From Imbricaverruca yamaguchii (Eukaryota > Arthropoda > Thecostraca > Neoverrucidae), in contig JAOTOL010001501.1 of NCBI GenBank assembly GCA_034440575.1, forward strand, positions 1,201,001-1,265,000: DNA of 64,000 nt, in the 5' to 3' direction. Made by a program: the position numbers and the translations under genes. The notes below the pieces were generated by a model, which worked only from the letters and a program-made list of their open reading frames with translations, was not told the origin of the DNA and did not search any database. How positions within the stretch are numbered: position 1 is the first letter of the stretch; each line of letters begins with the position of its first letter. Positions 44,396 to 54,990 of the stretch are shown here, piece after piece.

Positions 44396-45204
44396 AATTC
44401 AAGTTGGGGGGTTTAATACATTTTCTAAATTCCTGCTCGTTTTATGGTTTTGTTGTTTTTATGCACCGATAATATTTTTACGTGTCAGGACGTTTTCGAA
44501 GATCCCGATGTGCTTATTATAGCCCCTGGTCCTTTTGTTTGATTTGGAACCATTTTGCCTTTTGTGGTTCCAGCCACTTTTTCAGACCGTTGTGCGTTAG
44601 CATGGTCCCTGCGTGCCTTAAGAGCTTCCAGTGTACTTTTTAGAGTTCCGTGTATGAGCTTTAGAGCTTTAGAGATCCATGTATGTTTATTTAGGTCTGC
44701 AACGCGTGTTTTAAGACCCTGTCAATTTTTGGAAGATTGTGTGCTTTAGAGCGTCCGTTGTATTTTCGGCCCCGTTGTGCTCTTGGGGTTCCGCTGTGTT
44801 TATTTGGAGTTTCTAACGCACATTTGTTGTCCCTAGTTCGATTTTGGGGTTTGGGAGCGATTTTTCTGTGTCCCAGCCTGACTTATCGCTCCAAAGCGTG
44901 TGGTTCCAGGTACCCAAAGCTAGTTTTCTGGACTCAATGCGATTTTTGTGGATCGTTTCTGATTTTTCCTTTCTCAAAAGTCCTAATTCCGTCCCGACAT
45001 TTCGAGACCCTGGCGCCATATATTTGCATCCCATCTCGATTTTTCGAGATTCGGTATGTTTTTCAGCGGCGTACACAATTTGTGAAGGCATCTGGTAATA
45101 TGTTCTGTGCTCCAGACCCACTTTACTGACCGTGACATTGATTTCTTTTGGAATTCCTCCTAATTTTGGAGGGCTCCAGCTTGACATTTTCGGATACCGA
45201 TCCG
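44396..45204 (-). repeat. Inverted piece of degenerate array inserted in right arm
   Basis: Compared with 38,985-39,435 and 62,430-62,940, where S1 and S2 are contiguous, the right arm is interrupted here by about 0.8 kb. The insert is the degenerate array in opposite sense (CGTTGTGCTCTTGGGGTTCC, GATTTTTGTGGATCG). Open frames across it are artefacts. Confidence 0.55.
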
Positions 45205-45415
45205 GTTGTTGTAGAATAGGTGTAATTTCAGCAATGTGAGTTTATTTTTCAAGGGATACCAAAATAAAACCGTAGAATTGGGTAGGGGAGTTAGGGTTGA
45301 AATCCGACGAATCAGGAAGGATAGTGGTAGATTAGGCCCCTCCACAGGATAATTCAGTTGATCACTAATTGTTTCATTTCGATAGGGCCCCTGTGACAAA
45401 ATAGCGGTCGAAATC
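45205..45415 (+). repeat. Right inverted arm, outer part (S2)
   Basis: GGTGTAATTTCAGCAATGTG, TTTTTCAAGGGATACCAAAA, AGTTAGGGTTGAAATCCGAC and GATAATTCAGTTGATCA match 62,790-62,935 and mirror 39,000-39,125. Confidence 0.65.
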
Positions 45416-45439
45416 CCAGGCGCGTGAATTTATTCGCGA

Positions 45440-45735
45440 AGAAGTTCTTATTTTAGCTTGTTTAACAGGTGCCTTGCAGCCAGCACTAAATGTTATAAAA
45501 AATTCGCAAATTCCTAAGATTCCAATCAGAAAACCAAAGCAACGCACTTCTTGTCTTCACCTTCGGGAAATTATCGTCCTAGGACTGAAAAATGATCGCT
45601 TAAGCTTTGCTTAGGGCATCAAACTGGTAGTAATAAATAACAGTAGTGATGAATCCAACTATATTCAGTTATTCTTGGAGGACATAAAAGTGGGTTGATC
45701 AATGGGAGATATCTGGAAGATATGCTTAGCATCAG
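45440..45735 (-). repeat. Putative LINE 3' tail, copy T-right (minus orientation)
   Basis: Homologous to 35,172-35,460 in the opposite sense. In its own orientation it ends at the same GCGAATAAA and has no ORF1 attached, as expected for a 5'-truncated LINE insertion on the minus strand. Estimated identity by eye is about three quarters. Confidence 0.5.
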
Positions 45736-46075
45736 TCTCGCTTCAATCGAGAGGGCAGTGGGAAGACTATTTTGTTAGAGAAAGCATTGAGATGTTGGTT
45801 GTTTTTGACACATAGGTATTTATCCACATATTACTTATTTATACCCTAGTATGGCCCAGTTTTCAGCGAAAGATAATGATTATGGCTATTGCGTGTTGAG
45901 TAAATAATGCACCATGCCAAGAACAAACAGTACATTAATATGAAGTCTACATTAATATGAAATGAAAGGGCCTAAAATAATAGGAGGCCCTAACACAATG
46001 GAGGCCCCTTTTCGGGGAGCAGGAGGCCCCCTTTCGATCTTGCCCCCCTGGAAGAATTTCGTGGCGACGCCACTG
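45736..46075. mobile_element. Right terminus of the array element (GTGGCGACGCCACTG)
   Basis: 45,960-46,040 again has GGAGGCCCC-type units, and the block ends CTTGCCCCCCTGGAAGAATT then CGTGGCGACGCCACTG at 46,075. Read on minus this is CAGTGGCGTCGCCACG, the inverse of the tip at 39,436 (CAGGGGCGTCGCCACC). The pair makes a 6.6-kb span with 15-bp terminal inverted repeats differing at about one position. No 8-bp target duplication is seen (GATGCACC versus CTCTCTGC). Confidence 0.5.
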
Positions 46076-46416
46076 CTCTCTGCTGACTCGGGCCCTCTTC
46101 ATCGGTCAGAGACCCTTTCCGTCAGCCCCGGACCCTTTCGTTTGCCCTACGTCGACCCAGGGAAGGGGAGGACTTTACGGGCCCGCCCCACTGTCGCATT
46201 CAGGGGTCCTTGCAGGCCACTCTAGGCAGTCGCCTGCAGGGTTCCCTCCGACCCTCAAGAGGGCTACCTCCTTCCCCTTTGGCTACGCCACTGCTGTTGT
46301 CAGGACAGAAGCGAAGCAAAAGTGGGTTGTAACCAAGCAATGGACTTCCGAGCAATTCTGGAACATTGCTCGAGTGCATTTCCTTCCGCTTTAAATTTAA
46401 AAAATGGACCGCTGAA
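46076..46416. other. Unassigned sequence
   Basis: Short repeats of GACCCTTTCCGTCAGCCCCG / GGACCCTTTCGTTTGCCC. GGCTACGCCACTGCTG at about 46,283 is a further transposon-tip-like motif. No gene. Confidence 0.35.
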
Positions 46417-46776
46417 CCCGTCCCGTCTCCGGGGGGGGGATATATCGGGGGGGAAATAATGATTGCCCTGGTCGATTTTGCTGTCCTTTTCTCATTCCAT
46501 TTTTTTTGTCCTCATATATCCCCAAAATTTACTCCCCAGAGTAATAAACATAATGTAAGTCGTGAAAAGTCGTGAAAATCTAGCCTCCCTGGTGACATCA
46601 CTTTTGCGGGAAATTTTTTGGAGGAGGGGTGGACCCGGATCCTACTCGTCGAGCGCTTTCCGATGACACCTCTTTCGTTTTCGTGCGATGCTTAGTTTGG
46701 ATTGTAGAGGGGGGGGGTCTTTAACCGCACCCCCCCCGAGACGGGGTGAAAGGATTTGACCGGAAAGACGCGCGGG
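46417..46776 (+). mobile_element. piggyBac-like MITE, copy D (internally deleted)
   Basis: CCCGTCCCGTCTCCGGGGGG at the left (after TGAA, a mutated TTAA) and GACCGGAAAGACGCGCGGG followed by TTAG at the right. It keeps CCTACTCGTCGAGCGCTTTC and CGATGACACCTCTTTCG but lacks the left two-thirds of the interior, so it is 0.36 kb long. Confidence 0.6.
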
Positions 46777-46856
46777 TTAGGAATGTCCAGCATCCGGAAC
46801 CAATAACAATGAAGGCACGAAGTCCCACACAAAGCCCACCATCCGTGCCAGTCTCA

Positions 46857-46935
46857 GGGCGTCGGTAGCTCGGTGGTTAAGCTGAGGGTCTAGCAAGCTG
46901 GAGGTACGGGGTTTGATTCCCCGCAGTGCTCGCCC
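46857..46935 (+). repeat. tRNA-derived SINE head (A and B boxes)
   Basis: TAGCTCGGTGG at 46,866-46,876 fits the Pol III A box and GGTTTGATTCC at 46,910-46,920 the B box, at tRNA spacing. GGGCG (46,857) and CGCCC (46,931) can pair as a partial acceptor stem. The anticodon stem is not convincing, so this is a SINE head or tRNA pseudogene, not a working tRNA. Immediately downstream (about 100 bp) lies a LINE 3'-end fragment in the same orientation, the classic composite SINE arrangement. Confidence 0.65.
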
Positions 46936-47019
46936 TTCCTACCATGGTGAGAGGCAGGCAACGCCATATGACTTCAGCTGCAGAGTGCGTCGTGAAGCCA
47001 CAACCACCACCAACTGCGC

Positions 47020-47362
47020 GACTCTCAGTCCCGAGGAATATGAGGAAAGATTGAAGAAATTGAATATGTTTTAACTTAGATATAGGATGAGAGGAGATCT
47101 CATCGAGGTCTTTAAATTTGTCCATGGTCTGGAGAGGGGATATCTTGGGGAAATGTTTGAATTGAACAGAAATGATGCAATTAGAGGTCATAAATTCAAA
47201 ATTAAAGTTAACCACAGCAGAACAAAGTTAAGCCAGACTTTCTTCACCAACAGGGTAGTAGAACACTGGAACCAGCTGCCAGAAAACATTGTCAGTAGCA
47301 GCACATTGAACATCTTTAAAAACAGCATAAACAATCATAAGAATACAGGGCTTGCTTTTTAG
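47020..47362 (+). pseudogene. LINE reverse transcriptase C-terminal fragment
   Basis: The frame beginning near 47,030 reads EERLKKLNMF, stop, LRYRMRGDLIEVFKFVHG, then continues 91 codons with TFFTNRVVEHWNQLPENIV and ends NTGLAF, stop. This is the well-known extreme C-terminus of CR1/L2-like LINE proteins (RRLRGDLIEVFK, then FFxxRVVxxWNxLPExVV). Only a single in-frame stop disrupts it. The catalytic domain is absent because the copy is 5'-truncated. The RT type differs from the Jockey-like copy at 10.8-14 kb. Confidence 0.75.
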
Positions 47363-47661
47363 TATTATAGGGAGGGCTGATTGACAGATTTGGTGGGCAA
47401 CTGGTTCAGTGCACAGAGTGCAACCAAGAAGGGTCCTTGTGTCTCATAGTTGCACTAATCTTTTATGTCTGTATGTCTTTATGTCAGTCCCGCCCTGAGG
47501 TCGCCAGTATCTCCGCCACTGCAGCGGTCCGTACAGTCTCGCCGACGCGCGTGGGTCGCGGTACAGTCTCGCCGACACGCGCCGCTGCCACGGTATGACG
47601 TCAGAGACGTCTGGCACCGTGGCCTCCTCGCTGCTGGGACTGGCGCCGCCCGGCCGCTCGG
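47363..47661. other. LINE 3' flank and GC-rich sequence
   Basis: CAACTGGTTCAGTGCACAGA at 47,399 is probably still LINE 3' untranslated region. GTACAGTCTCGCCGACGCGC and GTACAGTCTCGCCGACACGC near 47,530 and 47,560 form a two-copy tandem. CCACGGT...ACCGTGG at about 47,588-47,622 is a hairpin. Confidence 0.45.
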
Positions 47662-48372
47662 CGCCCCCGGCACTCGTGATTTTTTTCCAAATGCGAGGAA
47701 GCTACAGGGCGCATTTGATTGGTTGATGGGCCTGCAGCGTGACGTCAATAATCGGAACGCAGCGATCTAGAGGTGCTAATTTTGAGAACTTCGAGCTCAG
47801 GTTGTGTAGGCATGGTTAGGCTTGGTTTGGTTATGATACATAAGTGAAATATTCCTGTAGGGATTGGTGTTTTTCAAAGGATAAAATATCCGAGGCTTGC
47901 TAACCGACGGCTTTCAGGTGCTGGTGAAGCAGATATGAACAAAAAAGTATACCTTTCTTGTATAAAATGGAATAATTGAATCCAGGACTGCAGCGAAATT
48001 TGATTTTAGCACCTCGGGTTTTTATCCTTTGTAAAAAAAAACATTATAGGTACTTGCATCATCAGTGTCTACCTCACGCGGTGTACCCACGTGCAAAAGT
48101 AAAAGATCGCCTGTTCAGATTAGGGTTGCTTGAACAATTACACTGGCTTCTTCCAAGTCTCCTCTCACAATTCAGTCTCTTACAGCTTCAAGGCAACTCG
48201 GACCATACGCATTCGTTGCTAATCGAGACGAATTCAAATTTCCGCCGACGCGACGAATGGAGGTAACAGATGATGCACTCTGGGTACCAGAGCACGCCGC
48301 AGGCCCATCAACCAATCAAATGCGCTCTGTAGCTTCCGCGTATTGGGGAAACAATCACGCCCCCGGCACGGC
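47662..48372. mobile_element. Foldback element with about 80-bp inverted arms
   Basis: Left arm 47,662-47,744 (GGAAGCTACAGGGCGC, ATTTGATTGGTTGATGGGCC, TGCAGCGTGA) is mirrored at 48,293-48,372 (CCGCAGGCCCATCAACCAAT, CAAATGCGCTCTGTAGCTTC, CGCCCCCGGCAC). About 0.55 kb of AT-rich sequence separates them. No transposase. Confidence 0.65.
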
Positions 48373-49289
48373 CGTGTCCCTTGTCCAGGTGGAGGGGTAC
48401 GTGGGCGCAAAGGCGCAACTAAGCCCGTTTCCGTCCAGAAAGGGATGAACAAAACTGTCTTCACAAAATTAGTTGCCCATGAAAAGTAACTCCTATTTTT
48501 CGGGTTCTTAGTGTGTGTGTGGGAGAGGGGGTAGTTCGCGAATGAGAACATTAAATCAGTTGCATACGATTACATGAACATCGCTGGTTAAGTTGAAGGA
48601 GCAAATCACAAAGCTAGTGTTGGGGCAGCCCAAAGTAAGGTTACCACCAATATGTCGTTGCTTATTGGCACATGACGCACAGGGACATTTTGTGCGGTGT
48701 GACCTGGGCCAAAGACAGTGTCGTGGCTAAGCACTTCCCGACTGGGAGCCGGTAATCCCAGGGGCGGACACAGGGGAGGAGCACTGGGGGCATGCGCCCA
48801 ATGGAAGGTGACACCCCTCAGGGAAGGCTCCAATGCATCTCCCTCACCCCCACCCCCACCCGCTTAGCAGGTTTTTGCAGCTAGAGGAGCTCCTCAAAGA
48901 GGAATATGCGACCCCTTGGAAGGAAAAAGAGCCCTATGAGACGAAAAGGTGCCCGTTCAGTGTGCTCGAGCGACGCAACCATCTCACCCCATCCGTTCAA
49001 AAGATTTAAAAGATTTTTAGCCAAAGACTCCCCTCCAGGTACTTTCGCAATGGCGCCGCTACCGAAAAAAAGTGACGGTCCTCCGTACGAGTGGCCCCAT
49101 GACAATGTCTGAATCATCCCCAAAATACTATGCAGTGTAAAAGCATGCATCGCTCAGAGAGGGCCCGGACCCAGGACTACGCACACCGGCACTGCTATGT
49201 CTGAGGGTTTGTCTCGACTTGGAGACACCAGGAAGGCAGTTTTTTTTCCAGCCAATGCACATATTTTATACTACTCAACATGGACGTGT
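48373..49289. other. Unassigned; transposon-tip-like motif near 48,761
   Basis: CCCAGGGGCGGACACAGGGG near 48,761 resembles the CAGGGGCGGA tip of hAT-like MITEs, but a matching partner was not found. AGGAAAAAGAGCCCTATGAG near 48,921 resembles the degraded 39-42 kb array. No gene. Confidence 0.4.
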
Positions 49290-49520
49290 CGGAATGAGTG
49301 TTAGTTAAACTCGAACGTGTCGGGTGTGAATGAGAAGAACACACAGACTTGTGGGCTGTGAGAGCGATGTGACACTCGGGGGCTTGGGGCGTGAGTGTGC
49401 AAAGCATTCGAACGTGTGTGAGTGTCAATGATCCTCGAACGCATGGGGTGTGAATGTGAATAGGATTGAGACGTGTGGGGCATGAGTGTGAATAACAATC
49501 GGACTTGTGAATAATACTCG
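49290..49520. repeat. Degenerate GAACGTGTGGGGTGTGAATG tandem repeat
   Basis: CTCGAACGTGTCGGGTGTGA, CATTCGAACGTGTGTGAGTG, CTCGAACGCATGGGGTGTGA and GACGTGTGGGGCATGAGTGT follow one another at uneven spacing. Confidence 0.6.
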
Positions 49521-50329
49521 GATCAACGGTGAAAGCTTCATACAGTTTTGGTAATGTTTCTCAGTTAGTTCACACGCAAGCGCTATTTGATCAGAGTGCT
49601 ACCAGACGTTAACTGGACACTAAAGACGGTGGCAAGGGAAGACATGGAACAGGCGCTTTACACGGTTGCCATTTACCTACACAAATCAGGTTCACCACCA
49701 ACCCAATTTCCATGCTTCAAGTCAGTGTCTTCAAATTTTGACCGTGGGGTGGAAATTGACATCCAACATAAATTTGTCTTCCATTGCTTCACATGCCCTT
49801 TTTTACATCCTGATCCCGAGCTACTCGTGGGGTGTCTAAACGTCAATACATCTCGTTATGGAGGATAAGTATTAGAAGTATCGATAGGAAAGGTATCATG
49901 GGGCATCCGACACACTTCCACGCTCCTGAATATGAAGTATCCGCACCGTACTTGTGAATCACATTGCACCATGCGTGATGCCTTTCTTCTCTAGCAGCGA
50001 CAGAGTGAAATGCACTGGAGGCAATTTACGTCAGGAAAAGTGACATTAAACCGGCTTATGTGGCATCCGGTATCGGGCAAGCAACTAGAACAGGAGAGAT
50101 ATGCCGGAGGCAAGCACAGAGAATGGCGTCGAGAGCAGGGGCACACATGACACATCAGACATGCATGCCGACACTCATGACACGCGATAATACAATTCGT
50201 AAGTGGCCAGCATCACAGCCTCCAGACAGGCTCCGCCGACCATCAGCGACCCTAAAACTCAGCAGGGCACGGGCGTACAGGGAGAGCCGTGGGCGTTCAG
50301 GCTCAACCTCTGACGAACAGGTGATCCTA
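49521..50329. other. Unassigned; one unrecognised 93-codon frame
   Basis: The plus frame 49,587-49,868 has a mixed composition (VFHCFTCPFLHPDPELLVGC) but no family I know. The remainder holds nothing recognisable. Confidence 0.3.
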
Positions 50330-50500
50330 TGTTAGAGTCAAGACTTAGAAAAGTCAAACGGAAGGAAGGCCAAGCTGCTTGGAAAATCCCCACGGAGGGA
50401 AAGTCAAGGCTTAGAAAAGCCAAACGGAAGGAAGGCCAAACTGCTTGGAAAAGTCCCACGGAGGGAAAATCAAGCTGCTTGGAAAACCCGAAGGGAAACC
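50330..50500. repeat. About 66-bp tandem repeat, 2.5 copies
   Basis: GGCTTAGAAAAGCCAAACGG and AAGGAAGGCCAAACTGCTTG with GAAAAnnCCCACGGAGGGAA recur. Confidence 0.75.
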
Positions 50501-50577
50501 CGCAAGAGCAATATATAGGGCAACCGTTCATTTCCCCAAATTGGATCCATCCCTGACTGCTTATTGGAAAATGATCT

Positions 50578-50828
<251 letters not shown>

Positions 50829-50868
50829 TGCCATGCGAGGAAGAGAGGGCTGTAGCGTTTAGCTTCAG

Positions 50869-51060
50869 AGCAGGGGCGTAGCTTTGTATGCTTTCTGGAG
50901 GGTACTTGCACCCCCACCCCAAATGTTGGCTTTGTCCTCCCAGTAACCTCAACTTTTAATATGGCATCCTATGTGATAAGCCCCCATTCTATTTGAACCC
51001 ACCCATTGTCTCCACGTATTGTGCCGTCCCAGTAATTTTCAGAAAGCTACACCTATGCTT
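50869..51060. mobile_element. Possible short MITE with CAGGGGCGTAGC tip
   Basis: CAGGGGCGTAGCTTTGTATG at about 50,872 and, on minus from about 51,062, CTGAAGCATAGGTGTAGCTT share AGCTTT and GTAGC blocks; the right side also has CAGAAAGCTAC. The ends are imperfect and no target duplication is evident. Confidence 0.35.
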
Positions 51061-51279
51061 CAGATGGAGTGTTCCAATTTCATGTTATGGTGGCATTTAG
51101 CTTCAAATAGAGTCCGCTAATGTTTTGCTACAGAGGAACTTGAAAAAGAGGTCATGGTGCTCATCCTCGAGTAGTGTACGCAGCGACAGTAGAATGTGAT
51201 GTATCGAGAAACAAGCGGAAATAGGGCGACGTTATAAATTATACATGGGACAGGGATCATTCGTGGGATGAGGACCATT
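51061..51279. other. Unassigned sequence
   Basis: Nothing recognised. Confidence 0.3.
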
Positions 51280-51795
51280 CAGATAGGACGGGTATTGTGT
51301 ATGTGTGATATTTTGTGGTTTGAGCATGCCTGGAAATATTTGTAGCCATGTGTTGGCCAGGGACATGAAGTCGCCGGGAGCGCCGGCCGACGTTGAGCTG
51401 GTGAGAAGTCGATGGCCTGACGGGCGAGACCATCCATCCGCTCGTATAGCCCCGGGTGTCTATGTGGCCGGGGACCCAGAGCGGTGTAAGTTGGGGGGGG
51501 GGGGTGCCTGGTCGGCACGATTGCGGTGTCCGATAGCGTCGAGTGTGCGATGGGTGGTGTCGTGTACGACTGCGATGATGTCAACTGAGGAATGTGACGC
51601 AGTGCAAATGATGGCTGGTGTGGTGCTGTGGTATTCAATGATGTAGTATGGCTACTAACTCTGCTGTGCATGCCGAATGGTGTAGTGTTGATTTAGTTTC
51701 CCCAATGTTGGGCCCAGCGCACCAGCGGCTCCAGTACCGTCGTTGGCATGGGAGCCGTCAGTGTGGAGGCACGTATGTTGTGGGTGAACCTCTTG
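51280..51795 (-). pseudogene. LINE RNase H domain relic
   Basis: Read on minus from about 51,795 the text gives HTDGSHANDGTGAAGA, matching the RNase H start TDGS...G-x-G-x-G-A. It is followed by YTIRHAQQS and stops, SSVDIIAVVHDTTHRTLDAI, and, in a shifted frame, GLYERMDGLARQAIDF, which fits the RNase H end GNERADxLAR with the His-Asp-type residues partly lost. RNase H follows the reverse transcriptase in Jockey/I-group LINEs. Two stops and at least two frameshifts, plus a C-run of 12 at about 51,495, make it dead. It could represent the domain missing from a copy such as that at 10.8-14 kb. Confidence 0.6.
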
Positions 51796-53489
51796 ATATT
51801 CGTAAAAATGAGTTGTGTTTCTATGGAAATTTGATAATCCTGTTTCAAGTTAAAACTTATATAACTCTCTATTTAATGCTGGCGACTTTCTTGTACGACG
51901 TGTGTGATGGGATCTCCATTTATCGTATGATATTGAGTTCCCGTATAAAGCAAATACATTTGCTTTGTCGAAGGCATGGGCGAGGGGCTGCTCGTGGACG
52001 CACCACGACACGCAGTTACTCGAGTGGCGCATGCCGGACGTCCGTCACCGTTGTGTAGACGATGGCTGGGTGGGCGGCGGCCGCCGTGGCCGCCGGTCGA
52101 TGCCGGACCCGATGTCGAGGCAAGCCGTCCGCGGAGACTGCGCCGACTGACGCCGTTTTTACGCCGTCGTCAGCCATTCACCGGCCTACTCTCTCGCGAA
52201 CAAAAACGCCGCTGCAGGGGCGGCGCCAGCTGCCACACGGTGGGTGCGGGTACAGTTCAGTGGCGCGTCAAACGCACGCATCACTTCCCCAGTCGAGTCA
52301 TCTGTGCGCGGCACCAGCAGCACGTGATCCTCAGTGTGAGGGTATGCACACACACAAACACCCTTCATATCCCGGCGGTGCCGGGACGGTGCAACGACTG
52401 AACGGGTGAAATGACCCACCTTCCGTCACGCCTCCCACGGATCAGACTGAGTTCATCGACTTCAGGACATCCTTGATTATCTAAGTCGCATTTTACTCAA
52501 TGTTTCCAGTCGAACGTCGACGGCCACGGACGTCGTTTTGGGTACGTTCCTGTAGCATCCAAACAATGCCAATAAGTGCACAAGAATACCACGTATTTCG
52601 CCACCAGCATGACGCACGACATCGACATTGCAGTATCTTTATCTCACACTTTTTAGCAGCGAATGAACAAGCAAAAATATAACCAAATAATTTAATGAGT
52701 CACTTTTACGTATTTGGGATGCCCTAACCCTAATGACTGCACACCAAAACATGTTTCCATTACGATTGTCTGTCTTTCGAGAAAGTCGTAAATTCATTTT
52801 TTAAACTTGATTGAATGGGGGTGGGGCGGGCCTGAGGGAAACGGCTATGTGTAGGCCTGGAAAACGCTTTTGCATCGAAACAAAAATTGGCTTGAGAACA
52901 ATTCAGCACGGATCACAGGATTGAAAGTTCAGTTTTTGCTTAGGTTCGCGGAGGAAAATGTCGAGCGGTATGGGAGAGGATGTGCTCCGAATTTGGTACT
53001 GAACTTTGGGCGAGCAGAATATTTCGTCAAGCTGAAGTTGAAGATCTTGAGGCCACATGCCACGCCAACGCTTACTTTTGGTGTCAAGGTGCAACACCCG
53101 CCCCAGGGAAGCTTACATCCCATGAATTATGCGTATCTATCAACGATGTGGAATACGGTAATTATCCTTGAGATCATCATACTAAATAGGTGATATCATG
53201 CAGTAAGCAAGTCACTCTGGCGGGTTTGATGACTCTAGACAATCCTACCTATTACCCAACAACATCAGTTCATCCAGGTTGCCGTTTGCCTATGCCGTTT
53301 TTTTTTTGCTGGGGACATTTTCTGCTGAGGACATTTTTGTTACTCTTGTCGCTGTCGTTTGAGACCAGATGGAAGCACTGGACTCGATAGGTTGCACATG
53401 AAGTCAGGTGATTAAAAGTGTTTGGCATCCGATGCTGTCTACCATCTATCGGTCTGAGGCATGTCACAAATTCCGGTCCAGGGAGAGCA
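51796..53489. other. Unassigned; GC-rich at 51.96-52.42 kb
   Basis: The GC-rich part is open on plus in three frames without a recognised product. 52,870-53,190 carries frames of 107 (plus) and 64 (minus) codons, not recognised. Nothing else. Confidence 0.35.
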
Positions 53490-54963
53490 CGCGAATGTAA
53501 TGTGAAGGTCCGCGAGACGTGAGCCATGTGTGTGAACTGACACAAATGTAATGTGAAGGTCCGCGGGACGTGAGCCATGTGTGTGAACTGACACAAATGT
53601 AATGTGAAGGTCCGCGAGACGTGAGCCATGTGTGTGAACTGACACAAATGTAATGTGAAGGTTCGCGAGACGTGAGCCATGTGTGTGAACTGACACAAAT
53701 GTAATGTGAAGGTTCGCGAGACATGAGCCATGTGTGTGAACTGACACAAATGTAATGTGAAGGTTCGCGAGACGTGAGCCATGTGTGTGAACTGACACAA
53801 ATGTAATGTGAAGGTTCGCGAGACGTGAGCCATGTGTGTGAACTGACACAATGTAATGTGAAGGTTCGCGAGACGTGAGCCATGTGTGTGAACTGACACA
53901 ATGTAATGTGAGGTCCGCGGGACGTGAGCCTGTGTGTGAACTGACAATGTAATGTGAGGTTCGGGACGTGGCCATGTGTGTGAACTGACACAATGTAATG
54001 TGAGGTTCGCGAGACGTGGCCATGTGTGTGAACTGACACAATGTATGTGAGGTTCGTGAGACGTGGCCATGTGTGTGACTGACAAATGTAATGTGAGGTT
54101 CGCGGACGTGAGCCTGTGTGTGACTGACAAATGTAATGTGAGGTCCGCGGGACGTGAGCCATGTGTGTGAACTGAACAATGTAATGTGAGGTTCGCGAGA
54201 CGTGGCCATGTGTGTGAACTGACACAAATGTAATGTGAAGGTTCGCGAGACGTGAGCCATGTGTGTGAACTGACACAAATGTAATGTGAAGGTTCGCGAG
54301 ACGTGAGCCATGTGTGTGAACTGACACAAATGTAATGTGAAGGTTCGCGAGACGTGAGCCATGTGTGTGAACTGACACAAATGTAATGTGAAGGTCCGCG
54401 GGACGTGAGCCATGTGTGTGAACTGACACAAATGTAATGTGAAGGTTCGCGAGACGTGAGCCATGTGTGTGAACTGACACAAATGTAATGTGAAGGTTCG
54501 CGAGACGTGAGCCATGTGTGTGAACTGACACAAATGTAATGTGGTTCGCGAGACGTGGCCTGTGTGTGAACTGACCAATGTAATGTGGGTTCGCGACGTG
54601 AGCCATGTGTGTGACTGACAATGTAATGTGAGGTCCGCGGGACGTGAGCCATGTGTGTGAACTGACACAAATGTAATGTGAGGTCCGCGGGACGTGAGCC
54701 ATGTGTGTGATGACACAATGTAATGTGGGTTGCGAGACGTGGCCATGTGTGTGACGACAAATGTAATGTGGGTTCGCGAGACGTGAGCCATGTGTGTGAA
54801 CTGACACAAATGTAATGTGAAGGTTCGCGAGACGTGAGCCATGTGTGTGAACTGACACAAATGTAATGTGAAGGTTCGCGAGACGTGAGCCATGTGTGTG
54901 AACTGACACAAATGTAATGTGAAGGTTCGCGAGACGTGAGCCATGTGTGTGAACTGACACAAA
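53490..54963. repeat. 51-bp minisatellite, about 29 copies
   Basis: Unit CCATGTGTGTGAACTGACAC with AAATGTAATGTGAAGGTTCG and CGAGACGTGAG; period 51 bp, for example 53,521 to 53,572. Because 51 is 17 codons, minus frames stay open (617, 565 and 498 codons); none is a gene. Intact copies lie at both ends. Copies at about 53,900-54,230 and 54,540-54,780 carry scattered small deletions, mostly in AA, CA or GAG steps. Confidence 0.95.
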
Positions 54964-54990
54964 TCACTTTTTTGAATCAGGCATGTCAGA

